Source: Rhynchopus euleeides (taxonomy: Eukaryota; Euglenozoa; Diplonemea; Diplonemida; Diplonemidae). From it: a stretch of 64,000 nucleotides of DNA. The stretch's first letter is position 1, and every line of letters starts with the position of its first letter. A program made the translations under genes and the position numbers. Below, one piece after another: positions 40,193 to 53,318 of this stretch. Under the pieces are notes generated by a model. The model saw nothing but the letters and a program-made list of their open reading frames with translations, had not been told where the DNA came from and did not search any database. Location of the stretch: the NCBI GenBank assembly GCA_963210315.1, contig OY723297.1, positions 620,001 through 684,000 on the forward strand. The letters are read 5' to 3'.

Positions 40193-40712
40193 CGCCTACC
40201 GCCTGCTGCCTTCGATGCGTGTGTACTGAGAGAGGGGGGTGAGGCAGCCTGTGCAGGGTCGGCCGGTCGAGGGTGTGTTGCGGGGAGGGTGCACATGTGG
40301 AGGTGGTTCGTAAAGCGGGCTTGTGGGAGGTAGAGAAGGGAGGTGGGGTGGTGGTGGGGTGGGCGACAGTGACTTTTTTCCCGGGTACAACAAGAGTGCA
40401 TACGAGCAAATGTTTCCTTGTTTCGAATCGACTGGACTGCACGGGGGAGTGAGGGGTACTGTGGAACGGGCTGAGACACACACATGCAGGGGCGGGGCGG
40501 CGAGCGGGCCGTGATCCACACACGGGTCGCGCCCACTCAAACCGCGTCCACCCACACACATGCACACACTGTGAAAGTTCTTCCTGTTTCTGTAGGAGAA
40601 CCGCACCGAATACACACTCGCGCTTTTGATGCGATTCACAACTGCGACATATTACACTACACTGGATCACGCCACGGGCTCTAGTTGCCCTGGAAAGCAA
40701 GATAGACTCACA
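40193..40712. other. Intergenic, no gene seen
   Basis: 520 bp between two genes; no structure noted beyond short C- or G-rich stretches. Confidence 0.65.
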
Positions 40713-43700
40713 CTACTGACCACGCTGTTGCGACAGCGACCGCGCACGTGTGGCACGCTGGCGCCAGTTCCCAGATAACTCGAGCTTGCTCAGAGCCTCT
40801 GCCGCACGCTGCGCCTCCTGCAGGGGCGAGAGCGTCCTGCCTGCAGGCGTCCCGAGAGGCGACGGGGAACGCGACGTGCGAATCGAGTTCCGCTTCGACT
40901 GCGACGAGCGCCCACCAGCGGTGGACGCTGTGGCCTCAAGCTGAGGGCGCTCCTGCACATACACACCAGGGTCGTCCGCCCAGGGCTCCGACGGGTCGCC
41001 GAAGGTCTGCCACACATCGACCTCCTGCGGCATGCGCCCTTGGTGGGGCGCCTTCGACACCGCCCAGCCGACACCGTGTGCCAGCTCGCTGCGCTCCCCG
41101 ATGATCCACGCGCCATACTGGTTGGTCTGCAGCAGTCGGTCCCCAGCCTGCCACGTCGGGTTGTTCTCCAGCAGCACACCCTCGGCCAGCGTATACACCC
41201 CGCTGGCAGGGCGCTTCCCGGGGATATGCACATGCAGCGTCTGCGGGAGGTACACCCTCTCGACCCTCCCGTTGGGCACCTTGTGTGCGAACAGCGGAGG
41301 CGCACTCGTCACCCCGTTGGGGTGCACGAGCTGCAGGGCGCAGTGCTCGCCATCCTGCATGATGACATGCGCCCAGGCCCCACGCTTCCACGTCTTGGTG
41401 CCGGACTGCACAGGCTCGCGCAGGCGCACCATGGGCCCGACCTGCGGGCTGCTGGGCGACACTGCAGGGGGGCTGACCCCCCCTGCAGCCACAGGCGCGG
41501 GAGAGCTGCCCATAGCCGGTGAGGCGGGTGCATGCGGGGTGACGTCTGACGCCTTGAAGTCGTAGAGCACATCCCCCTCGTCCATCTGCACGCGGAGAGT
41601 GTCGGGGGCGTCCCCCTCGCGCAGCACGGTGCCCACGCTGCCGCGCTCCACACCCTTGCCGGACTTGAACCGGATGGTGCGCAGCACGGACACCTTGTTG
41701 GGCAGCGGCACCGGGTTGACGAGCTGCCGCGTCTGCACGCGCAGCTCCTCGGCAGCCTCCTGCGTGGCGGTGGCACGGCGCTGTGCCTCATCCACCTGGG
41801 CACGCAGCTCATGCAGGTGCTGCCGTGCCTCCTGCGCACGCCGCACCGACGACGACGACGTGGCTGCGGGGGATGTGGGTGAGGGCACGGGTGCTGGGAC
41901 CAGCGCCATGCGCGGCACCTCCGCTGCAGCCTGGCCACAGGGCGACGGCATATCGGGGTGCTGCCGTGTGTCCTGTGGTGTGTCGGGGTGGCGGCCGTCG
42001 CCCCTTTCGCGCAGCTGGCGCCGCCGACGCTCGTGGCGCTCGCGCCGTTCCTGCATGTCTTCGGTGACCTCGCCGCTGGCCTGCTCCAGCTGGGGCGACC
42101 GCATGGGTGCCTCTGGGGTGTGCATCACTGCGTACTGTGCCCGCTCGTGGTCCCTCTCGCGCTCGCGCCGCCACGCCATCTCCCTCTCGCGCATGTGCTC
42201 GCACTCGTGGCGGAGCCGCTCGATCTCGGTGTCGCGGCTCTGCAGCTCTTTGTTGAGCTCCGTCTCCAGCCACGTCGCCTGGCGCTGGTTTGCATCCCGT
42301 GCAGCAGCGGTCTTCTCCTGCGGCAGGGGGGATGTGGTTGGGACGAGTGTGGGTTAGCAAATCAGAGACAAGTAAAGTACAGAGCGTGGTGTGTCGAACA
42401 ACGGCGGCAGGCCAGCATACCCGTTCATCTTCGAGGCTGCGCTGCAGGGCAAGCCTGTCCCCTTCCTGTGCCTCCTGCAGCACGGAGATCTGTGACGTCG
42501 CCTGCTGGAGCTCCGCATACAGCGAGTTGATGGTCTGGTGCGCTGCGGCGAGCTCATCAGTGCTGCTCTTCTGCAGGTGGTGTGTGTGGGCACAGCACGA
42601 CACAAACAAAAAACTCTTCCACATCACACAAATGTTACTCTGGTCGCTGCTGCCATCTCCGCTACATTTCAGACAAGTGAACTGAGTTTTTACCCACATC
42701 ATGCCAGGCACATACCTTCCCAACCCCGTAGTCGTCGAACTGCTCGACACGCGAGGAGAGCTGCTGCGCCTTGTTCTTGGATATGGTCAGCTCCTCCTTC
42801 AGCAGCTGCATCTCCTGCACCAGCCCCTCTCGGGCCGCAACCTCCATCTCCAGCTCGCGCCGCAGCGCCTCCGCCTCCGCCTTGAGGCGGGGCGCATCGG
42901 CACCGCCCTGGCCGCCCCTCTCTTTGGCAGCCCTCGCTGCCGCAAGGCCCTCCTCGATCACCTTCACACGCGACACCTGCACGGCAGGGACAGGGGTGGG
43001 CCTGGCTCACAAAACACAAGCAAAGACAACCCACAGCACCCTACCCCGCCGGGAATCTAGGCATCCGCATCATTTGATTCCCCTCCGATCCCATATCTGC
43101 ACTGGCATACCATCTGCTGCTTCAGTTCAGCATTCTTCTTCTTCAGCTCTGCATTCGACTGCGAGAGCGCTGCGTTCTCCGCCTCCACCTCCGAAACGAC
43201 CACCTTGTAGTTCTCCACCAACGCGGTCAGCTCCGAGAGGAGGAGCTCGCGGTCAGCAGGGCTCATCATCCCCGTCACAGCCACAGTCTCCACCTCCATC
43301 GCCTCCACAGCCACCTCGACAGCCTCGCCTTCGCCCTTCTGGGAGACGGCAGGGGTGTCCGGGTCAGCGAGGGTTGGCGGGGGCAGCGGGGCAGGAGCAG
43401 GAGCAGGGGCAGTGGCGGCGGCGGCGACGGCGGCAGCCAGGCGCTGCGACAGGGTCTCGATGAGCCCGTCACGCTCGCCGACAGCAGCCTCAGCGTCGCT
43501 GAGGCGGCGGCGGAGGCCGTCGATCAGGGCGGGGTCTGGCGCAGGCTCGCGGGGTGTGTCGCGCGGTTGTGCGGCGTGGTGGTGTTGGCGTGCCTCGGCT
43601 TTGTGTCGCTGTGCCTCGGCCTCGACGTCACGGAGGCGCTCCTCCAGCACCCGCTTCTCCTCGCGTATTCGAGCGATCTTGCTGTAGAAGCTGTGGAAGT

Positions 43701-46700
43701 CGCGCACGGCAGACCGGACCTCGACGAAGGAGGACACAGGGTAGCTCTTGACATCTCCCGCGACGTCGCGGTCGCCGTCTGAGCGGAGCTCGAGAGGGAT
43801 GCTGGCGGTGTCGGGTGTGGCGAGTGCCTCGTCGAACGAGTACTTCAGGACACGGCCCCGGATGGTGGTTACGCTGCCCTGCTGGCTGCGGACGTCTATC
43901 TCTGCATCCATCCCAGGGATGAGCTTGAGGGCGGCGCTCTCCACAGCGTGGCGCAGCTGCCCCGCCTGGGCCTCGTCGAGGTCGTGGTGGAGGGCTGCGG
44001 CATGCTCGCGGAGGTTCCCCCTTGAGGCCAGCACGGTGAGGGAGGCGACGTCGTCGAAGGCGAAGGCCTGTGGGCCGTCTGGTGTCAGGAGGGTCACGCG
44101 GCGCGGCGGGGGCGGCACAGGCAGCATGACAGTGCCGCGGCGGATGTCGGGCTCGCCCCCAGGTGTGGTGGCGGCCAAGTGCAACTCCACCTCGCACAGA
44201 GGCGACAGCAGCGACAGCGACATGTGCAGCTCGCACCGGGTCACCGCACGCTGCGCAGTGGCGCACTGCCCCTCCAGCGCGGCGACACGCATGCGTGTCT
44301 CGTTCGCCTCGTTCTGAGGAAAGGGTGTGGGTGGGTGGGTGGAGCGACAGCGGAGGTTGCATCAAAGCGCAGTGTGCTGCGGCAACAAGGTTTCGCGGCA
44401 TCCGTGTATTCCATACCTGCGCCACGGCCACCTTGTCCAGGCTGCTCTGCTCGCTGGAGCGTATCTTCCCCTCCACCTTCGACAGGGTGACCTCCCACTC
44501 CGCAGCCGCCGCCTCCTGCAAAACGATGCGGGGTTGTGAGGTTGCCACCACTGGCACCAGGCCACACACACACACCCCACCCCCCAACCAACCCTCTCTA
44601 AACACACCTTCTCCTCGATCTCCGCCTGCAGGCGAGACACGACCGCCTTCAGCTCCGAGGCAGCCTGCTGGAGGCTGTCGTTCTCCTTCTCCACAATCGC
44701 CTTTTCCGCGACCGCCGCAGCGAGCTCCAGCTCGAGCGAGTCACGCCGAATCTGCTGCACCACGACAAGCTCGTCTGCTGACTCCGCTTCGCCTTGAGAC
44801 GACGGCGCACCCTCTCCCGCCACACCACCACCCACCGCCTCCGCCTGCACAGACAGCGGGACACTCCGCTCGTAAACAAGCTGCATCTTCTGCTGCTGCA
44901 GGTGCCCCAGCTTGTCCCTCGCATCGCGCAGCTCCTCCTCCCTGTCAGCAAGATGCTCGCGGAGCTGTGCCACGCGGATCTCAGACGAGGTGCTCGTCTT
45001 ATCCAGCTCAAACTGCAGCCGCTGCACCTCCCGCTCCAGCTCGGCACACTCCCGACGCCGCAACGGGTCGGCATCCGCACCATCATGCGGACCCTGCAGT
45101 GGATCGTACCCCCCCGACGCCCCACCGGGCGACGCCACATCGTCGAACAGCGCCTCCCTCCGCACCGTATGGCTGTGGCTGTGGCTCCGCGACCCCCCAC
45201 CACCCCCACCCATACTGCTAACGCCCAGGTCAGCCGCCTCCGCCTCCACCAGCGCGCGCACCGATTCGATGGAGGCGCGCGGCGAGCCGGGCTCCGTGGG
45301 CTGCATCCGGATCAGCTCGTCGAGATGCGGAAGGGTGGCGCTCAACACGCTGCACTTCCGCGAGAGCTGCCGCACCGCAGACTCCATCATGCCCTGCACG
45401 CCCGCCCCCTGCACCTCCCCGTGCCGGGTGTGGGTGTGGTGGTGTCTGCCCTCGCTAGCCGAGGCAGTGGTGGCGGCGGTGTCGCGGTGCTCCAGCATCT
45501 GCGACAGGCGGCACACCTCCGCCTCCAGCTCGCGGCACTTCGCGTCGGCGTCCGGCGAGGGTGCGGGCGACAGAGGCGTCCCCGGTGCAGGGCACCGCGG
45601 GAGGGCCCCGCCTGTGGAGAGAGAGAGCTCGTCGTGGAGGCGGTCGTTCTCCTCCTGCAGCTCCTGCAGCTGTGCCAGGAGGCTGCGTGGGGCAGAGGCT
45701 TCCTGTTGGTGGCGGAGCATGAGCTCGACGTTTTCCCGGAAGGACTGCGACATGGTGCGCATCTTGGCGTACTGCTCGTGCATCTCGGTGTTTTTCATGA
45801 TCATCCCATGGATCTGGTCGTCCCGGCTCTCCAGCAGCGCCTGCAGTGCGGCTGCCCGGTCCACAGCAGACTCCCTTTCCTGCTTCTCCTTCACCAGCAG
45901 GGTGTGTGCCGATTCGAGCATCTCCGTCATCTTGACATGCCGTGCGTAGTTTTCGCTGAGGTTTTTCTCAAGCTCAAGCGTCTTCTGGCGTGCCGTGAAA
46001 AGCTCCTCCCAGTGCTCCTCGTCTGCAGGGCGGTCCCCTTCTTTGATGTCCCAGAAGCGCACCGTCTGGTCGCCCCCGACTGTCCACAGGCGGCGTGTGG
46101 TGGTGCTGCGTGCGATGCAGAAGCAGTGGAGGAGGCCCTGGTGAGGGGGGTCGAGGCGGTGGAGGAGGGAGACGGTTTTCCCGCTCCAGATGCAGACGCT
46201 GCCGTCGTGCGATGCGGACCACATGCGGCCGCCCATCTCCTTCAGGGTGTGCACCCAGCCCGTGTGGTGCGGCAGCACCGCCTTGCAGTCGCCGGAGTGC
46301 ACGCTCCAGACGCGGATGGAGCAGTCGGTGCTGCCGCTCCAGATGTTTCCCTTGCACCTCTCGAGGCAGAGGACGTCACCGCGGTGCCCTGTGAGGGTCT
46401 TCAGCAGCGCGCTGCTGCTGCTGGCGCTGCCGTGTGGTGTAGATGCCCAGGATGTAGACCAGATGTTGATGGTGCGGTCATCAGACCCTGAGAACAGGAT
46501 GTCCCCCGCAAGGCACAAGCAGCGCACCGGAAGCTTGTGCCCATGGAGGAGCCTGACGAAGGAGAGTGTCGTCGCATCCCAGTGGGCAATCTTGAAGTCG
46601 CACGACGCGGAGAAGACATTCCCGTTGCTGTGTGCAATGTGGTTGACAGGCCCGGAGTGGTGCTTCATCTCCTTCTCCCGCCTGCCGGCAAAGGTGTAGA

Positions 46701-47262
46701 TGTGCACCTTCCCGTCGTTCGCACCCCCCCAGACCCTGTCGTTGACGACGGAGAGGACGAGGATGTTCCCGGCAGATTTCGTGCGGGACCCGTCCCGCGT
46801 GACATGCACACCCCCCTCCATATGCTTCTGCTGCGTGTTCTCCAGCGGCTGCAGCACCTTTTTCACCTCGGCGGTGTCCAGCTCGCGCACCGTGATGCTG
46901 CCGTCGGTCTCCGCGACCCACACTGCATCCCGCACCTTCGCGATGCCGCGGAAGAAGGCATCACCGCCCACAGGGCGTGAGTGTGAGAGCAGGGCAGAGC
47001 ACACAGGCGTCACAGAGTAAGCCACGCTGGAGCCGCACTTCTCAGTGTAGCACGGCTCACCAGAAGCGCTGAGGTACAACGTGTTGTCTTGGTGCATCTG
47101 CACTGCAGGGCTCAGAGGCGCAGCGGGCCTGCTGCGGGACCTGCGGATGGACATCGCAGTCGGTGTGGTGCACCGCCGCACGCTGGGCGAACGCTGCGAC
47201 CTGGGCGAGCCCCCATCGTCATAGCCATATGAAGGGCTGGGTGAGGCGGCACGGGCCTCCAT
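40713..47262 (-). CDS. Giant WD40 and coiled-coil scaffold protein, 6 exons
   Basis: Exons 47262-44608, 44515-44417, 44313-43111, 42976-42716, 42570-42421 and 42317-40713 all join in phase 0 to give 1990 aa. Donors are GTGTGT, GTATGG, GTATGC, GTATGT and GTATGC; acceptors end in CAG. Residues about 100-405 form a WD40 propeller (FSGSDDRTINIWS, LTGHRGDVLCLERC, SGSTDCSIRVWSVHSGD, SASHDGSVCIWSG, TVGGDQTVRFWDI). Long coiled coils follow (ARQKTLELEKNLSENYARHV; LREHLADREEELRDARDKL; SRVKVIEEGLAAARAAKE; QSRDTEIERLRHECEHMRER). Exon 3 holds a globular part (PGMDAEIDVRSQQGSVTTI). An SH3-like barrel is likely near 1655-1720 (VGTVLREGDAPDTLRVQM). The design suits a cytoskeletal or basal-body scaffold, but no named orthologue is recognised. 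It could in principle be two fused genes; continuous coiled coil across the introns argues for one. Confidence 0.85.
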
Positions 47263-49026
47263 CGAGGCCCGCGCCGCGCCACGGCAGGGCGGCAGGCAAT
47301 GGCCTGCGGTGTACCGCCCCCCTCCTGCAGTGGGTGGGTGGGTCGGGTGGTGGGGCAAGAAGTCACCCTACAAAACAAGACGCCTCAACAGGGGGTGGGT
47401 GGGTGGGGTGGGGCCGAACTGTACGAGCATCCTGTCTTTGTTGGAGCGGCCAGGGGGGGGTGGCCTGGAGGGGGGAGGCGGCACGCTGTCCGGATCAGAC
47501 AGCTGCTCGCACTCTCTCCCTCCCTCTCTCTTTCTCTTCTGTGCGCCCTGTTCACCTCACGCCCCGCCACTCCCTGCGCTGTTTGTCAAGAGGGTGCGTG
47601 CTGCACCAAAGATGGGATATGCACACACGCATCCATCGCCTCGACTCCAGTGAGTTCGGTGCGCTCTACGGTTTTCCAGTGTGGGCAGTTTTGTGACCTC
47701 GTGCTTTGCGGCCTCCCTGCAAAAACCTCCTCACCCACACCCCCCCACGTGAAGCTTTTTTGGAAAGTGTGGCAAGTGTCACTTCGGCAGGGGAGGGGGC
47801 AGGTCAGCTGCACCGCTCCTCAGACCTCTAGAAAGCACACACAAACCGAAATCCAAGCTCGACCCCAAATACCCCCCCCCCCGACCCGGACGAGCGATAC
47901 CACGTTGAAGACACAACTGCGCAATGCCTCTGGAATAATCGTTGGAGGAGGGGGGGGTGAAGGGGGGGGGGGGGGGGGGAGCCGACGTGCACACTCTTCT
48001 GCGCACGTCTCGCGGGCATTCGCGCAGAAAAAACACTCAATTGTATTGGGGGGTGGGGTGGGGCGGGGGAGAGGGTGGGGCAAAACATAAAGCAGAGAAA
48101 AAGGTCACGTGGTATATCATCACACTCTAACGGCCTGGTCACAGGCACTCGGTTTAAGATATTGTTTTTGGCTGAGTGCCAGTGCTGGGTTCTCCCAGAA
48201 GAACCAGGGAGGGAACCATGGGTGGCGGTGGCGGTGGGGGAACCACCGAAAAAACGAGCTGCCTCTGGCGTGTGTTGTGTGCGCCGATGTCTCGGAAGGC
48301 GGTGGGGGTGGGGGGGGGGGGGGGGGGAAGTGTGCGTGTGTGTGTCTCTTCGGCGTGCCCAGCACACAAACAGAGAGGGGCCGACCGAAATTCAGGGCTA
48401 GGGGACGCACACACAACCGCCAATACCGGGCCTGCGATTGTCTTTTTGCCTGCGCTTTGGCTCACCTTGCTTTGCTTGGGTTTCGGTGGGGACGGGGGGG
48501 CGTGGGGGAGCGGGTGAAATACTTATAAAATACGAGCAAAAAAATACGCCCCCCCCCCTCCCCCCTCCGGCCCTTCTCTCCGTTCACCACCCTCTCGCTT
48601 CGTATTTCTTGAGGTAGTGTAGAGGGCACCCTGGGGGTACCACTATTATTTGTACCGAGCGAAGCTTGTGTGGCACACACCAACCGCGCAGCAATGCGCG
48701 CGCAATGTGCGCGGATCTAGCATCTGCCCCAATTATCACATTGGGGCAAGGGGTGGGGGGGAGATGGGCTGGCATGCGAGGCACGCCACCCCCGCCTTGG
48801 AGCCAACAGCCACAGATTGTCGTTTTTGTTTCACGAGATGCGAATCCCGGCGTTGTGGAATACGCCGAGGTCACCACCCTCTCCTATTGATGCGATCATT
48901 CTACTCGAGAAAGCACACATCGTCGGCGTGACTTCGTGGAGTAGGTCAGCAACCCACTCTGCAGGCCTCGCGGAAGCGCATCATCGCACACACCGAAACC
49001 TATCTCGACAAAACGGTGTGGTGGTT
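47263..49026. other. Intergenic, no gene seen
   Basis: 1.76 kb with G-runs (47965-47979, 48309-48328), a GGGT stretch near 47335 and 47393, and no domain in any frame. Confidence 0.65.
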
Positions 49027-51105
49027 TCAGACAAGCTTCCAATCAATGGGTGACTTGCCGATGTTTGCCAGCCCTGCGTTGACCTTTGAGAAGGGCTTCG
49101 ATCCTTTGAACAAGTGGAAGCTGAGGGGCGACGGGTGCGCGCTCTCGATGACCTGTGGGGGGGGAGTGGGGGTGTCGATGCGGGGTGAGTGCACGGAAAA
49201 GAAGCAGATTCAGGTGCGGGATGCGGATACAGGCCAACAGATGGGGTTTCGTTGGTTTTCTCCCACTCCCCGCTCAGCTAGAAGGAAGGCTGGCGTATGC
49301 ATACCACGTGCTTCTTCTTGTTGATCATGCGCCCCTTCTTCTTCGCGAAGTTGCCCCACAAAACAAACACGACGCGTTCCTTCCGCTCATTAAGCGATTT
49401 GATCACCATGTCCGTGAAGTTCTGCCACCCCGACGCCATGTGCGACTGCGGCTTGTCCGCCTCCACCGTCAGGCAGGCGTTGAGGAGCAGGACCCCTTGC
49501 TGGGCCCACTTCGTCAGATCACCGTGCTTCGGCTCCACCCACGTCCTCCCGAGATCACTCTTCATCTCTTTGTAGATGTTCTTCAGGGAGGGCGGCACCC
49601 TCACACCGCTGTTCACAGAGAAGGCCAGCCCGTTTGCCTGCCCAAACCCGTGGTAGGGGTCCTGCCCGATAATCACCACCTTCACCTTCTCCAAGGGGGT
49701 CAGGTTGAAGCAGGTGAACACCTGCTCCAGAGGCGGGTACACCGTTGTTGAGCTGCGCTGCTTCAGGAGCCACTGCGAGGGAGGGTGCGTTGGGCGTGTT
49801 GGGCGCAGCATGCTGCTGGCATGATCTCAGTGGGGGCAGTGTGTGTCGGTATGGCAAGGCTTCCCAGCTCCCACCGCCCCACCTCCCAGCCAGGGAAAGG
49901 AAAACAGACAACAACAAAAAGTGAGGCAAAACCAAACATACGTTGTTGAGGAACCTGAAGTACGGCTGCTGCGCCTCAGACAGCAGCAGCTTCTGCCACG
50001 CCGGCAATTTCAGGTGGTTCCAGATGAACAGGTCGACCTTCTCCGACAGCCCGTACATCTGGCTGGTGAGCTCCTTGTGCCGTTCCTCAATCTTCTTCTC
50101 CTCTTCTTTGCTGGGCACCTTGGAGCCGACGCTGCTGTCGGGGCCAGTGCGCCTCTTCTTCTCAGGCGTAGGACTCGAGTCGTCGGCCAGCGTGCGCTTC
50201 TTCTCCACAGGCTTGGGCGGCAGGCGCACCGCCTCCTTGGCATCCTCAATCACCTTCTTCACCTCACGCATCTTCGCGAGGTAGTCCCGGTCCATGCGGT
50301 CCCACTTCGCCTTGAGCTCACGCTCCCGCTTCAGGTCATCCTCATCCTTTGTCATGTCACCCGAACGGGCCCTGCTGATGCGCAGGAACAAGCGCTTCTG
50401 AGACGTGATCTCCTCCTTGAGGTACTCCATCTGCAGGCGCATATACTTCCGCTCGATATCACGGCTCGTCTCCTTTGCAAGCTCGAGCGCATACTTCTTC
50501 TGAAACTCAACCTCCAGGAAACGCTCTTTGTTGGCAACCTGCTCCAGGACAAGCTCCTTCTGCAGCTGCTTCTGCCGGTGCTCCTCTGCGGTGCGCTCCT
50601 CCCCAAGCCCGCGCAGGGTGGTGAGGTCGAACCTGTCGATGGCACACTGGTTGTACTTCTGCAGCAGCACCTCCTGCACCTTGGTGATCTCATGCCGTGA
50701 CACAGCAGAGTCCACCTCGCTTTCCAGCTTGGAGAGGCAGATGTCGCCCCGGGCAATCTCGAACCCGAGGTCGTTGAGCCGCTCGATGTTGCGGAGCTGC
50801 GCAATGCCTTGGCGGAACTGCGCCAGGCGCGAGTTGAGCGTGCTCAGCTGCATGATAAGGTCCTGCCTCCGGGGGTCCCCATGGTGGAAGTTGCTGTGGC
50901 CGAACCCGAACCCGCTATGCCCGAAGGGTGAATCTTCGCTGGAGTTGCTTTCTTCACTGTCATCATCTGTCACCCCCGGCCCGTCCCTATCCCAGCAGAA
51001 CTTCTTCGCCCCGCTGTCGCTGCTGCTGTTGCTCTCGCTGCTGTCGCTGCTGCTCACATCCTTGACCTCCGTTTCCGTGTCAGTCTCTGTCTCGTCACTC
51101 AACAT
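49027..51105 (-). CDS. UNG: Uracil-DNA glycosylase (family 1) with long N-terminal extension, 3 exons
   Basis: Exons 51105-49942, 49772-49305 and 49152-49027, phase 0, give 585 aa; donors GTATGT and GTATGC, acceptors CAG. The C-terminal ~220 residues are a complete family-1 [23 protein letters not shown] with catalytic D426, [44 protein letters not shown], and in exon 3 SAHPSPLS with H550 and the end SPIDWKLV. It removes uracil from DNA in base-excision repair. The first ~360 residues are unusual: a Ser/Asp/Glu-rich acidic region ([20 protein letters not shown]), then coiled coil ([20 protein letters not shown]) and a KKRRTG-type nuclear signal. Ordinary UNG has about 80-100 residues before the core. 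Exons 1 and 2 join within the UDG N-terminal helix region, so the extension belongs to the same protein. Confidence 0.93.
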
Positions 51106-51542
51106 CGCGGGTGCCAAATGTGTACGGCCCTGCCTTGGAAGGGCGTTGTTTTCCAAGAGTTTTGCTCACGCGACCCCACCCCACCCCACCCCTCCCCACC
51201 CCACCCCTCCCCCCGACTGCACGCAGAATGGAGAGCTCGAGAAGGGGGAGAGGGGGGGGGGGGTTTGTGTTGGCATCTGCCTCAACGGTGCTGCTGAAGC
51301 TGGCTCCCACGGAAGCTGGGGGGGGGGGGGGGGAGGCTAGGACAGGCCCCAACCACCCCCACACCGCAAGCAACGCTTGCCACGTTAGCCAGCAGGTGGG
51401 GGGGTGGGGGTGGATTAGGATTGTTGGGGCACAGCGCCGAGGCGGGATAGTGTGCCATAAAACACGCTAGCTGCGAACGGCGGGGGTGGGTGGGTGGGTG
51501 GCAGTGCCGAAAAGCGCAAGGGGCAGGGCGACTCTACCGCCG
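51106..51542. other. Intergenic, no gene seen
   Basis: Repeated CCCCACC patches at 51175-51215, G-runs at 51254-51263 and 51318-51331, and a GGGT stretch near 51487. Non-coding. Confidence 0.65.
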
Positions 51543-52225
51543 CTACCGCCGCTCCTCACGCAGCAGTTTCTCCGCCGCAGCCTTCTCTACCATGTCAACA
51601 TGCTGGGTGTACGCCCGGCTGTCGAAGACGTAGTGCACAGCGTTCTCAATAGGGTCTCCTGTTAGCCAGCAGATGCAATAGGGAGGGGGGGGGGGGTATT
51701 GGAATCAAAGTAGAAGGAATCACAAGGGAGGATCTCCCTTCATCTGCTATGCAGGTTATGAGTCGAGTTGATCACTGGATCTCAGTCACAAAGGGGGGGG
51801 GGGGGTAGTGAGCTCAAAGGGGAGGGGGTTTATGTAGCCTCATGCAATGAATGAGGAAATGGAACACGGAGAAAGCAGGTCCGATTTGAGTTTACGGCAC
51901 GCGGAGTGCCGTAATTGCAGAGCCACATCTCACCTCATCACAGGTCGAGGTGTGTGCGTTTCACCACAACCTCTCCCCTCCCCATTCCCCCGTGTTCAGT
52001 GACATGTGTCGATAGTGTTCCATTTTCGTCAAGAGTGAATAGAAGAAGCAGCATACCAACATAAATCAGCAAGACCACTGGGATAACCCACGCACAGACA
52101 CCCACTACAGCGTAATCCATGAGATCCCATGTCGCTTTCATCTGCCGCCGAGCTTCCCGTGACTGCGTCTGAGCCTGCACCTGCACCTGCCCCTGCGCCA
52201 GCAGCGCTCGCCGAAAGAACCGCAT
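51543..52225 (-). CDS. Small single-pass membrane protein, 2 exons
   Basis: Exons 52225-52057 and 51658-51543 join in phase 1 across a 398-bp intron (GTATGC...CAG) to give 94 aa. The second exon is too short to stand out as an open frame alone. The N-terminus is basic (MRFFRRALLAQ) with a Gln-rich stretch. One hydrophobic helix spans about 38-56 (AVVGVCAWVIPVVLLIYV), followed by a charged soluble end (NAVHYVFDSRAYTQHVDMVE and EKLLREERR). Size, basic start and single helix resemble small subunits of mitochondrial inner-membrane complexes, but that is inference. An upstream CAG at about 52269 leaves open a further 5' exon. Confidence 0.6.
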
Positions 52226-53318
52226 ATCACACCACGCCCCTGGGGCTGGCACGGCACACCCCTCCTCCTGCAAGAAAGCAAGCAGTCAAAACCCGGTCCA
52301 ACGCACGGCGAAAGTATATCGGGGAATGTGGGAGGGGGGTGGAAGGGGGGTGGGGGAGGGGGCGGCGATGGAGGGGACGAGGAGGAGCCCGCAGCCGCAG
52401 CGCCTGACAGAGGGGGGCACCACCCCCCTTCCTTCCCCCCCCCCCTCGATGCACTCACGCGGCAGGTGCGGGGGGGACCCTTTCGGAGGCGCCTTGCACC
52501 TTGGACGTCTTGGCGTCATACACACCCACACACAGTTCCCCCCACTACTGTTCCGGAAGGGGCTAGCATGTCGGAAGAGAGTGGGGGGGGGGGGTGTTCA
52601 AAGCAAAGCGGCTCGGGGGGGGAGGGGGTGGAGGGGAAAAGGGAGGGTGTTTGTGTGATACCCTCGCCCCCCCCGTGGCTTTTGATTTTGTGATAAGATT
52701 TTTTTGATAGGTATTTTTTGCTTTGTCCCCCCCCACCCCCCCACCCCGCCGTGTTTCGTTCTGTGCCCGGGAGGGCGAAGAGAGTGGGGAGGCGGGGGGA
52801 GCTGATAAAGCGAAGAAAATTTGGTGTTCGGTACTGGTGTGCGCACAAGCGGGGCACAAGAAAAACACCTGGCTGGCAATATGTGGCATCACAAAAAACA
52901 CGCACAAAGGCTGCCAATCTCCCTCACACCATTTGAGCTTCCACGCGTGTTTCTTCGAAGTTGCTATTCGCTCACCGAGCAGCAGCACATGCTCTTGGTG
53001 GGATCGCACTGCCCCACACACACATTGCGTATTTTTTGGATAATTTTTGAGGAGTGTCCAGATCTGCCCGCTTCTCTTGTCCCACGCAGGGACACACCCT
53101 GCAGGATCTGCCGACAACACCCCGCTAACCCCCACACAAGCTACCTGGAGACCTGGGCCAGCGCGCAGGGAAACCCGAGACGATTCACATAACGGAACAA
53201 AATCACCCCGCAGCAATAGAGAGACGCGGCGTACGGGGCATCGGGAGGGAAAGGGGACGGGGGCAGGGGGCAGAGATGGATGGGATCACGAGGCACCACC
53301 CACCCCACCCACCCCCTA
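52226..53318. other. Intergenic, no gene accepted
   Basis: Includes the probable leader of the 94-aa gene, C-runs near 52436-52444, G-runs near 52585-52592 and T-rich sequence near 52685-52725. A possible extra 5' exon around 52430-52530 could not be joined in frame. Confidence 0.55.

Noticed and set aside
52286-52531. Possible first exon of the 94-aa membrane protein gene
   Set aside because: The ATG at about 52524 and a GTGAGT near 52460 do not join in frame to the membrane exon, and the donor does not match the GTRTG rule.
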